Notes under the pieces: generated by a model | What the model was told of the DNA's origin: nothing | Database searches by the model: none | Seen by the model: the letters and a program-made list of their open reading frames with translations, nothing else | Position numbers and translations under genes: made by a program | Source of the DNA: Corylus avellana | Lineage: Eukaryota > Streptophyta > Magnoliopsida > Fagales > Betulaceae | Reading direction: 5' to 3' | DNA: 64,000 bases | NCBI RefSeq assembly: GCF_901000735.1 | Contig: NC_081545.1 | Location: forward strand, 36,015,634 to 36,079,633 | In this document: piece after piece, positions 24,717-37,152 of the stretch | Layout: each line of letters begins with the position of its first letter | Position numbering within the stretch: the first letter of the stretch is position 1

Positions 24717-25974
24717 TTTTTCTTTAGAACATTTGATTCACATACATTTAACAGTTTAATAGATTTTAACAGCAACCGAAATTTTTTTATTTTATTTTTT
24801 GTTATTTCTATTCAATGTGGGGAAAAAGAGAATTACAAGAAAATAAAATACAAAGGCAACAGAGCCTTCTTAAGTACAGTTGAGAATGTACCAAATAAAT
24901 GACTCAACCTATCAAATGAATTGATACCGTCAATGAAGGTGGTTAAATATGGCAACGTTCTATAAACGGGACCAAAACCTATGAGGTTACCAACACGGGC
25001 CGGCCATCAATAATCAGTAAAAAAAACCTAGCCCAACTATCGGTAGTAGTCGACAAAGAAATGAAAAACTCTATAAAAAATAGAAAAAGAGGCTCGTATA
25101 GCTAAAAAACGAAATACGTACAAAGAATAGAAAACTACAAGAAAAAAAAAAAAAAAAAAAAAAAAGAACGGATTTGAGAGCCTTGTGAAAACAACTGTTT
25201 CTTTAGCTTGAGTGCAGTTTCGTTGGTGAAATTCAGCGAACGCATATACAGCAGCATGTCGAGTCGTTATATGCGGCAACACGAAATTAATTTGAGATGG
25301 ATGGTACCTTCATGACTCAAGCAGAATGTAAAATGGGCCAAAGCCCACTAATCCAACTAAGCTTAGTACTAGTATTTTCTCCTTCCACCGACATAATTAG
25401 CCCTTCACTCCCACAAAATTCACGCCCAACTCTGAAACAATCATAATTTTTGCAAACCTTTTCTTCTCTTCAGTCTTCACCGCCGCTTCTTCTAAAATCT
25501 TACCGATCCCTTCTTCACTATTGAGTCTATTCACAAATACTCGTGGACGAATTCATCCCAAAAAACAAGACAGATGATGAAATCCTCCACGGAAGAAGGC
25601 ATCTCAAAGAAAAAGAATAAAAAATCCTCCACGGACGTACATCTCAGCGCGGCCGTGGCCGCGGCGACGCCATTGCCTCCATGGCGGACTCGATCATCTA
25701 TTTATGAATCATCAACTCAGTATCCGTCACCATATGTATATAATCTTCATGCTAGTCTTTTTTCTCCTTCTTCTTACGACATCGTTTTCTGTGTGCACAA
25801 CTACAATCGTATCGAGACGCGGCATTGTAATTGGTATTCCATTACTATTGATGCCGACGGCGGTCCCAACAAGGCCTACCAAAAACCGCTCATTCCTTTT
25901 TGGAAAGGAACAATTCCGGCGTGCGGTAGCGTAGCAGCTCTAGGCTAGCTCCCATATATACTGTTTTGGTGGGA

Positions 25975-26714
25975 GGGACAGGCTTACCTGCGGTAAACAA
26001 AACTACTGCATATCTGCGGTAGTTTTGTTGGAAGGCTGGGATTTTAAGTTGGGTTTTTTTAACTTCAAAGGCTAACGTGAACTTTTTAAAAAAAAAAATG
26101 CCGTCAAAAACAAACATTTTGGCCGTGAACACCCATCCAAACAAAAAACCCGAACATGTAAAAGATTCAAAGGGATGAAATCTAAACAAAAAACCCACTT
26201 GATCTGCTCGTTAATCGCGGCCTCACACTCATCGGAGTAGTTCTTGCGAGAAAGCGAGAGGTGAGGGACGGTGGGATGAAATCGAGCTCCTTCTTGGCCT
26301 CCTCGAAGGGCTGGAACACAACGCCGGTGGGCGGAAGGTCGTTCGGACCCTTTGACCCATCCAATACTTTTTCTACCCAAATCCTCTGTTTTGGGTAGAA
26401 AAAGAAAAAGAAGAAAATAATCAACCTTTGGAGGAGATATGCGGCTGGTAGAGGTTCAATCCTGGCTCCTTGACCAAGACCCTCAGCCCTGGTGGCTACT
26501 ACAGTCAGTGGAGCGCTGGTTTTGGGTATGGGGAGAAAAATGAGAGAGGAGACGGTCCGACGGTATGGGTTAACGAAATTTTTGACGGCATTTTTTTTTT
26601 TTTAATTCCACGTTAGCCTTTGGAGTTTAAAAAAGCCCAACTTAAAATCCCAGCCTTCCAACAAAACTACCGCAGATATGCGGTAGTTTTGTCTACCGCA
26701 GGTAAGCCTGTCCC
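25975..26714. mobile_element. 740-bp Pack-MULE (Mutator-like, non-autonomous)
   Basis: The ends are GGGACAGGCTTACC and GGTAAGCCTGTCCC. Terminal inverted repeats match at high identity for about 105 bases and more loosely to about 140 (shared GCTAACGTG, then poly-A and ATGCCGTCAAAAA). The target TTGGTGGGA is duplicated exactly (25966-25974 and 26715-26723), and the intact paralogue holds this site once. A 9-bp duplication with long inverted repeats is the mark of Mutator-like elements. The interior is GC-richer than its surroundings and carries a ferritin gene fragment on the - strand, with no transposase. Confidence 0.95.
26195..26375 (-). pseudogene. Captured ferritin gene fragment inside the Pack-MULE
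   Basis: Read on the - strand, the sequence encodes TGVVFQPFEEAKKELDFIP, then after a one-base frame slip TVPHLSLSRKNYSDECEAAI followed by NEQI. This is the conserved start of the plant ferritin ferroxidase domain (the consensus is close to GVVFEPFEEVKKELDLVPT). After ...GAGCAGATCAA the sequence runs into GTGGGTTTT, as at an exon-intron donor. Upstream, a pyrimidine tract ending ACCCAAAACAG resembles an acceptor. The capture therefore appears to be genomic and to include intron ends. The fragment lacks most of the four-helix core and has a frameshift, so it cannot make ferritin. Confidence 0.85.
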
Positions 26715-27773
26715 TTGGTGGGACAAGCCCGACTGATTATTACTCGCGAATGGGGATTCGGGACGTCTTCAAATTACGGGTTACTCCCCGTATCGCTAAG
26801 GAATGGGTCCCTGTTTCTCCTATGATATCTCCAAGATATAGCATGGAAGCTTCGGTTATTGGCGGTAAGCTTTATGTTAGTAATTCTTTTTCTTATCATG
26901 AAAAAAGTTTTCCTCCTTGGGGTGAGGTTTTTGACCCTACGAATGAAAAATGGGAAGGTGTCCCTAACCCTCCAATTTATCCTTCAAAGTCTCGAAATCG
27001 TATTATTATTTCTGCGGCTCTTGAGAATCCGGACAGGATTATTGTGGCTTACAGTGTTCATAATGATGAGTCTTATGTTATCTTTTATGAGTATAATGTG
27101 CAACATAAACATTGGAGAAAGCTTAAGCCTGCTCAACGCAAACTACACCCTGAGTTTCTCGAGCAACAAGATTATCCAGAAGAAAATTGTGTAAGTGTTA
27201 ATAATACTTTATATTGGATTGAACATGGCATGGAAGTGAAAGATGATTTACGATTTATTGCATACGATTTGGATTTGGATATATGGCTAGAAGGGTGTCT
27301 AAATGGTTTCGGAAGATTTTTTTTCCAAGACTATTCACTGTGGAACGACGAACGTGGCCATCGTCCTCAGTTCATTCATCTTGAGAAACAGAAGTTCTGC
27401 CTTTTACAACGTTCAAAAGAGTATGGTTATCTTCGCTATCTTCTAATCGAGATTTCTCATATGCCCGATAAGAAGACTTTGGGTATATCAGTTGTGTGGG
27501 ACCACAAATTTGAGATGGAACCAACTCAACCAAGGCTATTCTCTCAGTTATTATTTTGCTTTGTACGGTAAGTTTTTTTTTTTTTTTTTTCATTTGATTT
27601 GAAATATTGAAAAATTAAAATGCCCCCTTCCCCTTTAGGCGTTAGCGAGTCTGATGGGAAGAAGGAAATATATGTGTAAGATTTTTGTGTAAAGTGCTAA
27701 TGGGTATTATTAAACTTGCAGGCCTAATAAGGAAGTGCGGTTTTTTGATGAGCCCAGAGAAAGTTATGATTGA

Positions 27774-30700
27774 TGAGCGCAAAGAGATCGAGTTATGACA
27801 ATAGATTTGCATGATGTTGTTATGCAAGCACTTTATTGGGAGAAGACCAAGATCGTTACATTAATGTCCAAGCTAGGCTGTTAAAAGAATATGTTATCGA
27901 TCTATTCCTGTTTTTGTGAGATTGGGAAAAAGTGTTATGAATATTTTGCAGATCCTATTGCAAAAAGTTAATTTATTTTTTGCTTCATCATGAGCCAATT
28001 GCATGAAAAAACATTAAGATCGAGGTTTAAAAACTATGCATGCATGTTCATTTTTCTTTGACTATGTATTTGATTTGCGGTTTTTTGAAGTGGTTAATCC
28101 TATATATTGCTAAATCAAAGCCAAACACCTCAAGTTAAGCTAAACTTGCATGCAATTACGCTATAAAACTGCTATATAACCTTGGCTATTACACAAGCTT
28201 TCATTTAACCATATATATATATTTACTCTCATTATTATTATTAATTGAGAGAAAAGATAATAGGCATAAACAACTATTTCAACCTGTTGATGTTACTGCA
28301 GTCCCTACATATTTCAACCTGTTGGTAGTAGGCCTAAACAACTATTCTAAGAAAATTATGATGGTTTGGACTCATACGTGTAACTGCATGCAATTATTTT
28401 TTATAAATTTATGTAAATAATAATAAATAAAAAAGTAATAAAATTTGACGGATCGACGAATTTAATTGTTTAGTAATAGATGTAATATTCCATATAAATG
28501 CTATTAGATTGTCATGTTAATTTATAAGAAACTTGTAATAAAAGTTGTAACGTCCCTAATTAACAACACTAACTTGAATTTTAAAAATTATGGCCTGAAA
28601 TCACACTTACATCTTTGAAAACAAATATTTGTAGAAATAGCACAAGATGCTTTTTGCTTTAGTGAAATATGTTTGGGAATCTGAGGTGCTTTATACTATA
28701 CAGTGACACTTTGCTAACTAGTCACCTCGATCCCAATACTATTTGTCTTCAATGATATTATTCCTCACACTTTATTCCTTCCTTTCTTTCTCATTCAATT
28801 CTCTCTTCTTTCTACCCTAGAGTTAGAATCTTTTGTACCATCAATATTTTTGTTCGGTATCTTCTTTTAAATTCTAGAATTAGTCTGAAACATACAAATC
28901 TTGTCTTCCTTGAGCCGTAATTCCTTTATTCCTTCATTCCTTAATGCTTGTCGACACATTAAGGCTCCGTTTGTTAAAGGCTTTTGGGGTTTTAGTGGTT
29001 TACGACTGTAACAAAAATTGATTGATGTGAAAAAAAAGTAAAAATGTTTGGTATTAAAAAATGAATTTTTTTTGTTTTATAGTGACTTTTTTATTTGAAT
29101 AATAATAATAAAAACGATTGATGTGATGTAAGTAAGAATGTTGAGAAAATGAAAAAATTAGATAAATAGTGTCAGGCCACCATCAAGTTCACCGACAAAG
29201 ACTAATCTTTTTTATAGCCTCAAGTGAGTGGGGATTCCTATATTCTTGAAATATTTTCATCCAATTTCGTAAAATTCAAGTAAGAAATGAGAGAGGAGAT
29301 GCAGGGTCAAGGTGTCCGTCCCGGGCAATTGAACCCTGTATTTCGAGTTGCACTTAAAACCTGAACCCCGATACCCCTCTTTGCTCATTCCTTGTCCAAA
29401 TTCCCTAAAATTCGGCAAGAAACTAGATCTTTGACATTTAGAAGCAAAACCAATGCAAATCAATTGGATAGAATCATACATGCAACACAAGGAAAAAGAG
29501 ATGAAGGGATACAAACAAAGAAACTTGTTATATCACTTATTGCAATGGTGAGTAGCACGATCTGTATGCATTAAAAACCTTAATAGCTAGTTTACTGTCT
29601 TAAGCAATATATTGTCTTTTTGCCAAGGAAAAAAAAAAAGAAAAAAAGAAAAGAAAAAAGAAATAGAAGCAATATTATTATTTGTATTTTTTATAGCCAA
29701 TTGCCAGCCCTGCATAGTAACGTCTTACGTCTGCACGCATTATTATCCTTTAAATATATATATTATTGGCTTCCCAGAAAACAAGATAAACATTGTGGGT
29801 GGATCCAACTGTTCCTTGTTGAGTGAAATGTGGACAAAGCCCAAACACACGCGGTTCTGATCCACTCCCAAATAGAAAAATCTTATTCGTTTACCATATC
29901 TTATTATTTTAGTCAAAACATCCCATCCGTCTACATGAGTCCACCGTGGCTACACATCATCTCCACCCACCAAGGCCAATCATTTTTGTCTTTGGTTAAT
30001 CCCACTTAAATTTAGATCGGGATTTTGCTAATATTTTAAAGTGAGAAATATCATATTAAATTCCGCCAGATGAGAGATTGGGCAATCCAAAAATTATTGG
30101 GGCAAGCGAATTTTATATAAGCTTTATTATAATTATTGTCTAAAATACTAAAAACTTCAGTCCCTCAAATCCTATGAAATGACAAAGGTGGTCCTCAAAC
30201 TAGAGAATTCTAGAGAATTCCATGTGATTAATGCCAAGTATTGAGTCTTAATTGGACTAATATTTTTAGAATTCTTAATGTAAATTTCCTAAATTCATAT
30301 AAATATAAATTGATGAAGTATATTTTCGTATTGTTGGACCGAACGATGAGCTAAGTCATTGAAAAACATTATCCCCAAGATTGTGGAGCATCCTATTCTT
30401 AGGTAAGCATTCAAAGAAAATATAATGAGAAGAATGTTGAGTGAAAGAGACCGACACTTGTTTTTTTGGTTTCGGGAAGACGAGGTTTCCTTTTTAATAT
30501 CACTTTTTTAGCTTAATTTGTATAAATTAAATATAAAACAGTTTGTCTCTTAAAAATAGTCTAATATATTGCCTAATTGTTGGATTCATGGCAACTTAAA
30601 TTCATATTAAAAATTAAAGTGTCAAAATTTCAATTATTTAATTTAAAATCAATACCTGAGATTTAAGAAAATGTAAGTAATAAATACCCCATAAATTTTT

Positions 30701-30851
30701 TAGAAATCCTGATCAGCGAGCTGGTCATGTAGTTCAATTTTAGGCGAATAAGGAAACCTTAAAAAGGCGCGTTACGAATAACGTGGCTTCGACCAACTTC
30801 TTTTGTAATAAAAATCAAAATGGACAACGACGTTAACTCGGTTAAGACGAG
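27774..30851. other. Intergenic between kelch pseudogene and GDPD gene
   Basis: No gene is supported. Contents: a Tourist-like element fragment from 28963; a short direct repeat (CCAATTTCGTAAAATTCAAG near 29261 and CCAAATTCCCTAAAATTCGG near 29396); and an A/G-rich stretch at 29629-29665. The last 300 bases are the proximal promoter of the GDPD gene. Confidence 0.45.
28963..29170. mobile_element. Truncated Tourist-like MITE
   Basis: The left end GGCTCCGTTTGTT is preceded by TAA. The interior (TTTTATAGTGACTTTTTTAT, then AATAATAATAAAAACGATTG) closely matches the complete element at 59704-60017. No right terminus was found, so the end coordinate is approximate. Confidence 0.6.
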
Positions 30852-30859
30852 GAATATCC
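30852..30859 (+). promoter_or_regulatory. P1BS site 1 (PHR1-binding, phosphate starvation)
   Basis: GAATATCC matches the P1BS consensus GNATATNC. It lies 169 bases before the GDPD start codon and upstream of the TATA-like box. PHR1-type MYB factors bind P1BS as dimers, and GDPD genes are known phosphate-starvation targets. Confidence 0.75.
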
Positions 30860-30882
30860 GAGGCATATGACGCTGCTAGAAG

Positions 30883-30890
30883 GAATATCC
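30883..30890 (+). promoter_or_regulatory. P1BS site 2 (PHR1-binding, phosphate starvation)
   Basis: A second GAATATCC lies 31 bases (about three helical turns) after the first. Two identical sites at this spacing, just upstream of the TATA-like box, support phosphate-dependent control of the GDPD gene. Confidence 0.75.
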
Positions 30891-30939
30891 TGAGAGGAGA
30901 TCCGGTCGCCTTTTAAAATTCCATCTGCCTCCCCCCTAC

Positions 30940-30947
30940 GATAAATA
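30940..30947 (+). promoter_or_regulatory. TATA-like box of the GDPD gene
   Basis: GATAAATA lies 81 bases before the ATG and 50 bases after the second P1BS site. It is followed by a pyrimidine-rich leader with (CT)n at about 31005-31020. Confidence 0.45.
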
Positions 30948-31027
30948 CCCCTTCTCCAATCTTCACCCTCCAACAATCTCTAAAATACCTTCTCTGTCCT
31001 AGCTTTCTCTCTCTCTCTCTAACAAAA

Positions 31028-34021
31028 ATGGCTCTCAAAGCTGTCCATGTCTCCGACGTCCCAAACCTCGACCAGGTCACGGAGAATGCCTCCGTCTCTC
31101 TCTACTCCACTCGCTTCTCCAAAGGTAAACACAAACGTGATTGTTGCATATATCAGGATAACACCGGAATATTCTTTTATTATTTATATTGGTAAAATCG
31201 GAATCATGCAACATTTTACGTCCAATCCTGACCGTAGGATGGCTTGATGTGTAGGTGTGGATTTGGGGAGGGGTGCGTACAGAGTACCGAAGTTTCTGGT
31301 GATAGGGCACAGAGGGCATGGGATGAACGTGTTACAGTCGTCGGATCGGAGAATGAGAGCTATCAAAGAGAACTCGATTGCCTCCTTCAACGCCGCCTCC
31401 GCTTTCCCTATTGATTTCGTCGAATTCGACGTCCAGGTCAGATTTCTCTTTCTTTAGCTTTCGCTGTTTCTATTTCTATTTCTATTTTTCTGCTGGATGT
31501 TTTTTCCAGCAGAAAATTTTTATCGGAATTTTAGCGCACGTTGTTGTGTCGAGCGTGGCGTTGTACGGTCGCCGCGTAAGCGGGTAGCTCTGTTTTTACT
31601 TCCCTGGGATACAACACGTGGAAACATGTTCGCTTGTTTTTGTTTTGTTTTTTTTTTTTTTAAGTGTGCATTAGACTAATTTTGATGCAACGACGTCGCA
31701 TTGACTAAAAGTCTAAACCTTGCGATCATGTTGCATCGATTAGGACAATAGTTCAATTCTCAAGTATTCCCTATGAGGTTGGACATGAATTAAAGCCCAA
31801 CATGCATTAAGGCCCGAGTTTGACTTTTACAGTGGAAATTTTTTAGCTTAGTAGTGTTAGCCAATGCCCGGATAAGGCGGGTGTTAAGTTATGGTTCGAT
31901 CGATCTTGAAGGAGTGCCAGTAGTTCCCACCGTTTAGGCCTTTTTTAAGTGGCGCTATGCAGGTTGGTGCTATTTGGGTCACGCCCAAGTATGACAGTTA
32001 CAACTGGCCTCCCCTTCAAACCTTTTTTAAATTTAAAAAAAAAAAAAAAAGTGTTACATTGAGTGGTAAAAAAATGTGACAAAGATTTATGTAATTAGTA
32101 TGAATTTATAAACATAACCAATTCAAGTGAAGTTCTAAAATTTAATCTCGATTATATAATATATTATCTTCATTTCATCTAAAAATATTATTAAATTTGT
32201 AAATCTAATCTCCATTATCTAATAATAGATCATGTATATTAAATCTAAAATGGCAAGGATTTAGTATTGATAGGATAATATTTCAATCATTTAATCCCAA
32301 GTGTAACGCGTGAAACTCGAATACAGTTTTTATATCTCTTAATCAACGATTTCATTTCTTCTGCAGATGGGTGTTTTTGCGTGTTTTTTTTCTTTTTCCA
32401 ATTCATAAAAAAAAAATAAAAAAGAAAGTATGGAGGTGAGTAAGGCATAAGGGTAGAGACAGCAAAGTAAAGGAAAAAATGTGGTGGTTTTTGTAGGTGA
32501 CAAAAGATGGCTGCCCTGTCATTTTCCACGACGACCTTATTCTCTCGCAAGATAATGTAAGTTTCTCTATCACCTGTCCTATTTTAACATTTCTATAATT
32601 AGTATTCAGAGTTCATTTTCGGTGTTCATTTGGTTCAGCTGTTTCAGAATCTTTGTATTTGTTAATTTTAGAGTTAATAATAGTCTTTGTATTTGGTTTT
32701 GGCAATTGGGATTTCAGGGTGGTGTTGTGTATGAGAGAAGGGTGACAGAGCTGTCTCTCTCAGAATTCCTTAGCTACGGTCCCCAAAGGGAACCGGGCAA
32801 GGAGGGAAATGCTCTGCTTAGGAAAAACAAAGATGGAAAAATTGTGAAGTGGGATGTTGAGACGGATGATTCTTTGTGTACCCTTCAAGAAGTTTTCCAG
32901 CAAGTGGAACCCTCTTTGGGCTTCAATATTGAGTTGAAATTCGACGACCACGTCGTCTACCAGCAAGATTATCTCACCCATGTTCTCCAAGCCATCTTTC
33001 AGGTACGAAGTTGACTTTTTTGGAGGATTTGCTTCATTCCCTTTTGTTGTTGCAGAGTGTTAATGGTGTTTGTGAATTGTATGGGACAGGTGGTGTTTGA
33101 GTATGCTAAAGACAGAGCCATTGTGTTCTCAAGCTTCCAGCCGGATGCGGCAATGCTCGTCAGAAAACTGCAGAATACCTACCCTGTGAGCACTCTTTAT
33201 TGCTTATTCCTTGTATATTTTTCATTGGATCACAGACAAGTGAAGTTATCTCCTAATGATTGTTGTTTCGATGATATACCAGGTCTTCTTTTTGACAAAT
33301 GGGGGTACTGAGATTTACTACGATGTTAGGAGGAACTCCTTGGAGGAGGCCATGAAGCTGTGCTTGGAGGGTGGTTTGCAAGGAATTGTGTCGGAGGTGA
33401 AGGGGGTTTTCGGAAATCCGGGGGCGGTGGCCAAGATCAAGGAGGCCAAGCTTTCGCTCCTCACATACGGCAAATTGAAGTAAGTTGTTTTTGGGTCCAC
33501 AAATATCTTCAATTCTTTATGAAAACTCTTGGCATCATTTGAATTCTTGCGTGAAAAATGAAAATTCAGCTATTGGGTGTTTTAGTCAAAAACAGCATGC
33601 CATGTCCATTTACTTTGATTTGGTCGTTTCTTTGGCATTACAATTAAGCAGTCTAGTTTGATTCAGAAACTTGGTTTCCTTTTGCTTTTCACTTCCTCAG
33701 AAAAGGGGGCTGCGTTTTCAAAAACAGCTTTTTGAAATCGCTACACCGGCAAACGAGTACTAAATTTTAGACTGACTTAGAGACGCTATTGTTTGTTGCA
33801 GTAATGTGGCTGAAGCAGTTTATGTGCAACATCTAATGGGAATCGATGGAGTGATAGTTGATTTGGTTAAAGAGATCACAGAAGCAGTCTCCGACATGAT
33901 AAAGCCGGCAGATGAAGAGGAAAGTGGGGATGGGAAGCCGCAGTTGGCTGCGAAGCCTCAGTTCTCGCAGCTGGAGCTTGCATTTCTTTTGAAGCTCATT
34001 CCACAGTTAATACAGCTCTAA
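31028..34021 (+). CDS. Glycerophosphodiester phosphodiesterase (GDPD1/GDPD2-like)
   Basis: Seven exons: 31028-31124, 31255-31436, 32497-32556, 32718-33002, 33090-33185, 33283-33479, 33802-34021; phases agree and give 378 aa. The start MALKAVHVSDVP is typical of the plant family. Catalytic and metal-binding features: VIGHRGHGMN (about 48-57), KENS, VEFDV and IFHDD (about 102-106), later NIELKFDD, then TNGGTE, GIVSEVKGVF and LLTYGKLNNVAEA. The enzyme hydrolyses glycerophosphodiesters from deacylated phospholipids to glycerol-3-phosphate plus alcohol, which frees phosphate during Pi starvation. Two P1BS sites in its promoter fit that role. Neighbours match those of Arabidopsis GDPD2 (At5g41080); GDPD1 is the plastid paralogue. 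No clear transit peptide is seen, so cytosolic placement is likelier but not proven. Confidence 0.95.
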
Positions 34022-37000
34022 TGCAAAGGATGCTCTTACACAGAGCCATATTTACACAACAATAATTTTTGGGGAATTTTCCCTCTTTTTATATCGCTAG
34101 CTATAACTCTTTAGGCGTGGAGGTCACCACATTACATTTTCATTCTTGTATATATTAATTGTTGCTTATTATACCATTTTTGGTCCATCTGTACTACTAA
34201 CAAAGTTTATCACAGTTTCAGCAGCTTGTATTATACACCACTTTGTACCTTGGATTTGAGTTTGGAGTTTGAACCAAGGGTTGGCGATTTTTAATATGGC
34301 TTGTGAATCCAACACTAATTCAATACAAAATTAACATGTTAGGATTTTATATAGTTGGGTTCGGATCAATTTTGGTTTCTCAAATTAACGTGTTTGATAA
34401 ATGGGTCAATTCCAGATCAACTTTCTTAATCCACGAGTGATTTGCGTAATTCTTATATATATATAAATTAGAATATAAAACCCTAAAAGGCTAAAATTCA
34501 TATTAATTTGTTTTATTTAAAATTCATAAACTCAAGTCTACATCACTAGTATCCGGCTCAACAATGCATATATGATAATAATAATAATAATAATAATATC
34601 TAATATTATTCTCTTTATTCTTTTGGAAATAGGAAAAGTAGATAAATAAATAATATTTAAATAAAAAAGTAAAAGCTTATAGATAAAATATTGAGTCGGG
34701 ATGTAGGTTCTTTTCAAAGTTAACAGCTAAAATAAAAAAAAAATGAATTATTTAACTAAAATTTAGCTAAACATTTGTTGAGGCAAATGTGAATGCTGAA
34801 GTTCAATTTTTCTCGGCTTCACTATATGAAGTCTTTTCCGGCTTCATCTGGCTTCACTATATGCGTTTGGATTTTGTCTAAACTTTATCACAGATATCAC
34901 AAAAACCAGTTTTGAAATAAAAGTGATATGTTTCTTACTTCAGTAGTAGCTAAACTTTTACTATTGATTTAGTAGTTTCTTAACCTTTAGTGCAGTTTCG
35001 TTTTCTGCAACACATACAATTAATTTGAGATGGATGGTACAACAATAATCTTGTGACTACAATAATTGACTGTCCGAAAGCAAACTTGAAAGGTGTCTCG
35101 TGATTTCAACATTTTGCTAAATAGGAGAAAATATCAAATTAAAAACTAAATAAATATCCAACCCTATTTATCTCTGTAGGTACTGACAATTTCAACTCTT
35201 ATTTTTGTGTTAGGATTGAGATTCGCTGTAATACATTTTATTTGGGTTATTCATTTTTTATTTTATTAGGGTTGTTCATTTTGAATAAATGGTTTAGATT
35301 GTAAAAGTAATTAAAATAGAAACAAAAAATGAAGTTGTTGTGTAGCCAATTTGGGTTAGTCAATGGGGTGATTCGGCCACCTCGATAGCTGATCTGCTCA
35401 CCCCAACAATCGTTTTTTTTTTTTTTTTTTTGTCACAATCTGAATCCTTCATTTAAAATAAACAGCACCCCAAATTAAATATTTTATATTCGCCGAATCT
35501 CAATCAATGCTATTAATAGCTTCAATGTTCCGCACTCCAAGAGTTCTATATCCAACTTTTCTTTATTTTCAAACAAACATACATTGTCGTTACTTGCTAA
35601 TTAACTTCAATAACTATCTCATACACCCTAATGTAAATTAATTTTTATCAAACATGTCAACTTTTGTTTGACACGACTTTTTAGGTATTAAAAGTACTTT
35701 TTAAATTTTTTAACACATCTTAAACAAGCTTTAAAACTTTTTGCGAATCGTTACATAAATTCAAATGAAAATTTTTCCTAACACCTCCCCGCGGGCCGTG
35801 AGCACAAGCAATTGGATTGCTCGCGTTGAAGCAAATTAATAACCCAACACATATGATTAAAACGTTTACACATGTTAAGGAAAGATGCATCCTTTCATAG
35901 CAAGAAATCAAAGATATGGTATAATTGCTCCTATAACATATAGAACCCACTTTAGGCATATCACTAAAACAAGTATGATAATAAAACAGATCGAATAAGT
36001 ATTTGATTCTTCAAAGCTAACAAGTGCTTGATTGCGTGGATTCTTGTGGCACATCACTTAGATATGCTTAAAAATGAGCAAATCTTTCCTCTAAATTACT
36101 CGGCCTATTAAACAGATATCTGTTCTTTGAGCATTTGAAATCATGCTCCATTAATCTTAATAAAAATGCATGTAAAAAAGACATATTTTTGAGACAATGC
36201 CAGCCTAATAAACTAAATGAAAGAAATTTCTTTGGACTTATTCTTATCCATAATGTGCAGTTTACGCAGCAAGGACAATATTATGATTTAGTATAGCTTT
36301 GATATAACGCCTATTGAGAAGATTAGTTAGCACATGCAGTAACTTTAACTGCGTTTTACCTTTCATTCTTTCTTTGAAGTCCAATCATGAAATCATGTTT
36401 GCTGCATATGCTTCAACCAGATTGCCGTGATGTGAGAAATATATCTCATCATTGATTTTGTTGGGTTTGACAGGACATCATCATACACCAGTCTTGGGTT
36501 CAGAATCGACCAGATCTCTCAAGACCCATCCAACCCAATCTAATTACCCTAAAATAAACTTTCATTTCTAATTTAAATGGTTAAATTTAATCAAATTGAA
36601 AATTTAGAGGGTTAAATTAAAAGTTTTTGAAATTTAAAAAATTTTCTCAAAATACGCGATAATAAGTTTGGTTCAGATTTATTGAACCTGAAATTTTCTT
36701 GCTGCATCCAAAAAAAAAAAAAAAAAAAATTAGGTTTAGGGAATGTAGATTAGGGCAATGGGATATCACCTAAAAACATGTAGAGGGAAGTGAGGGAGGG
36801 GGCAGAATAATGGAATTTTATTAAATAATTTGTCGATTTAAATACATTGATAATAAATTTTGACAGTAAAATAACTCTTTCTCGGTTTGAATCTATTCAT
36901 TGGGGGAGTGATTGAAAAGGCAGTACGGTATATCACATTATTGTGGTATGAAGATTTGTAGGGAAGAATAGGTTCCAAGGAACCCTAGTTCTATCGGCGT

Positions 37001-37150
37001 CCTTGAAGAACAAAATAAATGCTCTAAAAATTAAATGATGATGATGATGATAATATAAATAAAGAGATGATGGGCATCCATGATAACGAATCTCAGAGCT
37101 GCATTGTCAATTTCTATGGCCATGGATTGGCCCCCTCACGACATGGTGCA

Positions 37151-37152
<2 letters not shown>

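Larger units (their letters stand above)
25574..27773 (+). pseudogene. Second kelch-like gene, broken by a 4-bp insertion and a Mutator-like element
   Basis: This is a direct tandem paralogue of the 21581 gene. 25574-25948 encodes the N terminus (MMKSSTEEGISKKKNK) up to VAALG, where an extra 4 bases (TAGGCTAGCTCCC against TAGGCTCCC in the intact copy) create TAG at 25946-25948. A 740-bp transposon then interrupts the gene at 25975-26714. Coding similarity resumes at about 26750 (MGIRDVFKLRVTPR) to 27567, with the same donor and a second exon at 27722-27773 ending in TGA. Just after the transposon the sequence also differs from the intact copy (39 against 27 bases). The 4-bp change breaks the frame by itself. 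The long downstream frame (about 270 codons) remains open, so inactivation may be recent or a truncated product possible. Confidence 0.87.

Noticed and set aside
30852..30890. The two GAATATCC sites as chance AT-rich matches
   Set aside because: Rejected as chance because two exact 8-mers with an identical variable base pair sit 31 bp apart in a GC-balanced promoter of a known target family.
31840..32020. tRNA-like B box (GGTTCGATCGATC) in GDPD intron 2 suggesting a SINE
   Set aside because: No matching A box at the right distance, no poly-A end and no target duplication; kept only as a possibility.
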